In this document: positions 62,852 to 64,000 of the stretch, piece after piece
Layout of the letters: each line of letters starts with the position of its first letter
Numbering within the stretch: position 1 is the stretch's first letter
Assembly: GCF_037861325.1 (NCBI RefSeq)
Contig: NZ_JAFELW010000002.1
Origin: Riemerella anatipestifer_F
GTDB lineage: Bacteria > Bacteroidota > Bacteroidia > Flavobacteriales > Weeksellaceae
Direction: 5' to 3' (one strand)
DNA: 64,000 nucleotides
Translations under genes and position numbers: made by a program
The notes under the pieces: generated by a model
What the model was told of the DNA's origin: nothing
The model's database searches: none
Seen by the model: the letters and a program-made list of their open reading frames with translations, nothing else

Positions 62852-64000
62852 TCAATCCAGTTTTAAACTTTTAAAATATGCTTTAAGCACCTCTTCCGAA
62901 GAAGCATTTTTGGTATAAATTTCCAATATTTTAGGCTTAGCATCAGGAGAGAAGAAATGAGGCAAACTCCGTTCCACCGTTACCAAATCTTCCGCTCTGA
63001 AATACGAAAACCCAAAATGCTTGGCAATAGTTTCGGCATTTTTGGAGTGTTTGGTAGCGATAAATTCGTCCATTGCATTAGTAGTATCAGGTCCTGGTAT
63101 GATACGGAAAATATTACCCTCTCCATTATTGAGTATAATAATCCTAGTATAAGGCGGAATATAAGGGTTCCAAAGTCCATTGATGTCATAGAAAAAGCTA
63201 ATATCTCCCGTGATGAGAAGCGTAGGTTTTTCGTTAGCAATAGCAAAACCCATAGCCGTAGAGGTACAACCATCTATACCGCTAGTTCCTCTGTTACAGT
63301 AGATTGTATTTTGATACTGAAAATCAAATAACTGAGCATACCTTATAGCTGAACTATTAGAAATGTGGATATTGTATTCTTTTGGTGTGTTTTGGGTGAT
63401 AATTTCAAAGCATTTAAAATCAGAAAACGGTGCTAGAGAGACATATTCTTCATGCTTAGCATCTAGTTTATTCTTAAGACCTTCCCAAAGATTAAAATAG
63501 GTTCTTGGCTCTAGATTGATACCTTGTATAAGTTTTTTAAAGAACTCTTCAGCTTTGGTTTTAATTTTTCTATTAAGCACAAAATAGGTATCTGGGTGCC
63601 AATGTTCATCTATATGCCAATGGTTTTTGATTTGAGATTTTCGTAGAAAATGTTTTATCTTTTTAGAAACTACATTTTGCCCAATAGTAATAAGTAAATC
63701 TGGAGCATAGTTTGGAAAATCTTTATCCTCTAAATTGAAAATATAACGGTCTATATGCCCAAAAAACTTCTCGTTGTGAAGGTTAGAGTTAACCTCCGTT
63801 AAAACCACAGCTGTATGATTTTTAACTAACTGAGAAAGATAAGCTTCCAACTCTGGATTTTTATCCAAAGTCCCCGTAAGAATCATTATTTTTTTTGAAG
63901 TGTTCCATTCTGCTACCAAAGTGCTATCTAAGTCAAAATTATTGTTTTTGCTCTCTTTTTCTATGGTAGGCATTACAGGAATTTCGGATACCAAATTGTA
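62852..64000 (-). CDS. menD: 2-succinyl-5-enolpyruvyl-6-hydroxy-3-cyclohexene-1-carboxylate synthase MenD (partial; N-terminus off the window)
   Basis: MenD is the thiamine-diphosphate enzyme that commits isochorismate to menaquinone synthesis. About 382 C-terminal residues are visible out of roughly 550. The end has NRGTSGIDGCTSTAMGFA, the ThDP/Mg motif TGDISFFYDINGLWNP (GD-x...-N type), and IIILNNGEGNIFRIIPGP. The middle domain has the family pattern YLSQLVKNHTAVVLTEVNSN. The frame runs off the right edge, so the start is outside. Menaquinone is the quinone of Bacteroidetes. Confidence 0.93.
   Translation of the reverse strand, partial: YNLVSEIPVMPTIEKESKNNNFDLDSTLVAEWNTSKKIMILTGTLDKNPELEAYLSQLVKNHTAVVLTEVNSNLHNEKFFGHIDRYIFNLEDKDFPNYAPDLLITIGQNVVSKKIKHFLRKSQIKNHWHIDEHWHPDTYFVLNRKIKTKAEEFFKKLIQGINLEPRTYFNLWEGLKNKLDAKHEEYVSLAPFSDFKCFEIITQNTPKEYNIHISNSSAIRYAQLFDFQYQNTIYCNRGTSGIDGCTSTAMGFAIANEKPTLLITGDISFFYDINGLWNPYIPPYTRIIILNNGEGNIFRIIPGPDTTNAMDEFIATKHSKNAETIAKHFGFSYFRAEDLVTVERSLPHFFSPDAKPKILEIYTKNASSEEVLKAYFKSLKLD

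Noticed and set aside
1..64000. CRISPR arrays, insertion sequences, prophage, rRNA or tRNA genes
   Set aside because: No regularly spaced repeats, transposase or phage genes, or cloverleaf/rRNA motifs were seen while reading the window; a covariance-model scan was not possible here.

Overview
The window is AT-rich (roughly one third G+C by eye) and looks like chromosomal DNA of a flavobacterium in the Weeksellaceae, most like Riemerella or Chryseobacterium. The evidence is the set of Bacteroidetes-only families (DUF4290, DUF6132, DUF3078, S46 dipeptidyl peptidase, outer-membrane beta-barrel receptors), Bacteroidetes-type promoters (TTG about 20 bases before TAnnTTTG), a DksA without zinc cysteines, and weak or absent Shine-Dalgarno sequences. 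The genus is an inference. The DNA is mostly densely packed housekeeping genes. I saw no prophage, insertion sequence, CRISPR array, rRNA or tRNA.

Layout. 0-5.7 kb (minus strand): the visible part of miaA, then murA-DUF4290, an OmpR-type two-component system and a small conserved hypothetical. 5.7-8.9 kb: an M1 peptidase and coaX, the latter overlapping tail to tail with a zincin-like gene. 8.9-13.7 kb: a SUF iron-sulfur assembly operon (A-type carrier, sufB, an NlpE-like lipoprotein, sufC, sufD). 13.9-22.4 kb: lepA, then ileS-dksA-lspA-sanA, then a PLP aminotransferase. 22.5-31 kb: a beta-barrel receptor split by an in-frame stop, selO, a membrane protein, rhodanese, a second receptor, and an HMA metallochaperone with a small membrane partner. 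31-37.5 kb: folate genes pabB/pabC, membrane transport proteins, a TPR protein and glmM. 37.5-43.3 kb: an RND efflux operon. 43.3-49.9 kb: pckA, a GHMP kinase, a patatin fused to a barrel, ybeY and a porin-like protein. 49.9-58.9 kb: a lipoprotein divergent from an XRE regulator, a Uma2 remnant, mnmG flanked by two perfect parS sites, a methyltransferase, an M28 peptidase, add, two lipoproteins and pgk. 58.9-64 kb: a 746-base gene-free AT-rich region, DUF3078, an S46 peptidase and the visible part of menD.

The most notable signal is the gene-free stretch between pgk and the DUF3078 gene. It holds three perfect DnaA boxes within 277 bases, several near-boxes and three palindromes. Two perfect 16-bp parS centromere sites lie 6-8 kb away on either side of mnmG. 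I read this as the chromosome origin and its ParB-loading zone. About two thirds of the genes left of it point away from it, which fits leading-strand bias.

Several essential enzymes carry altered signature residues: MurA has Asp in place of the fosfomycin-target Cys, IleRS has GIHH in place of HIGH (a swap linked to mupirocin resistance), DksA lacks its zinc site, and YbeY has Asp in place of the third metal-binding His.
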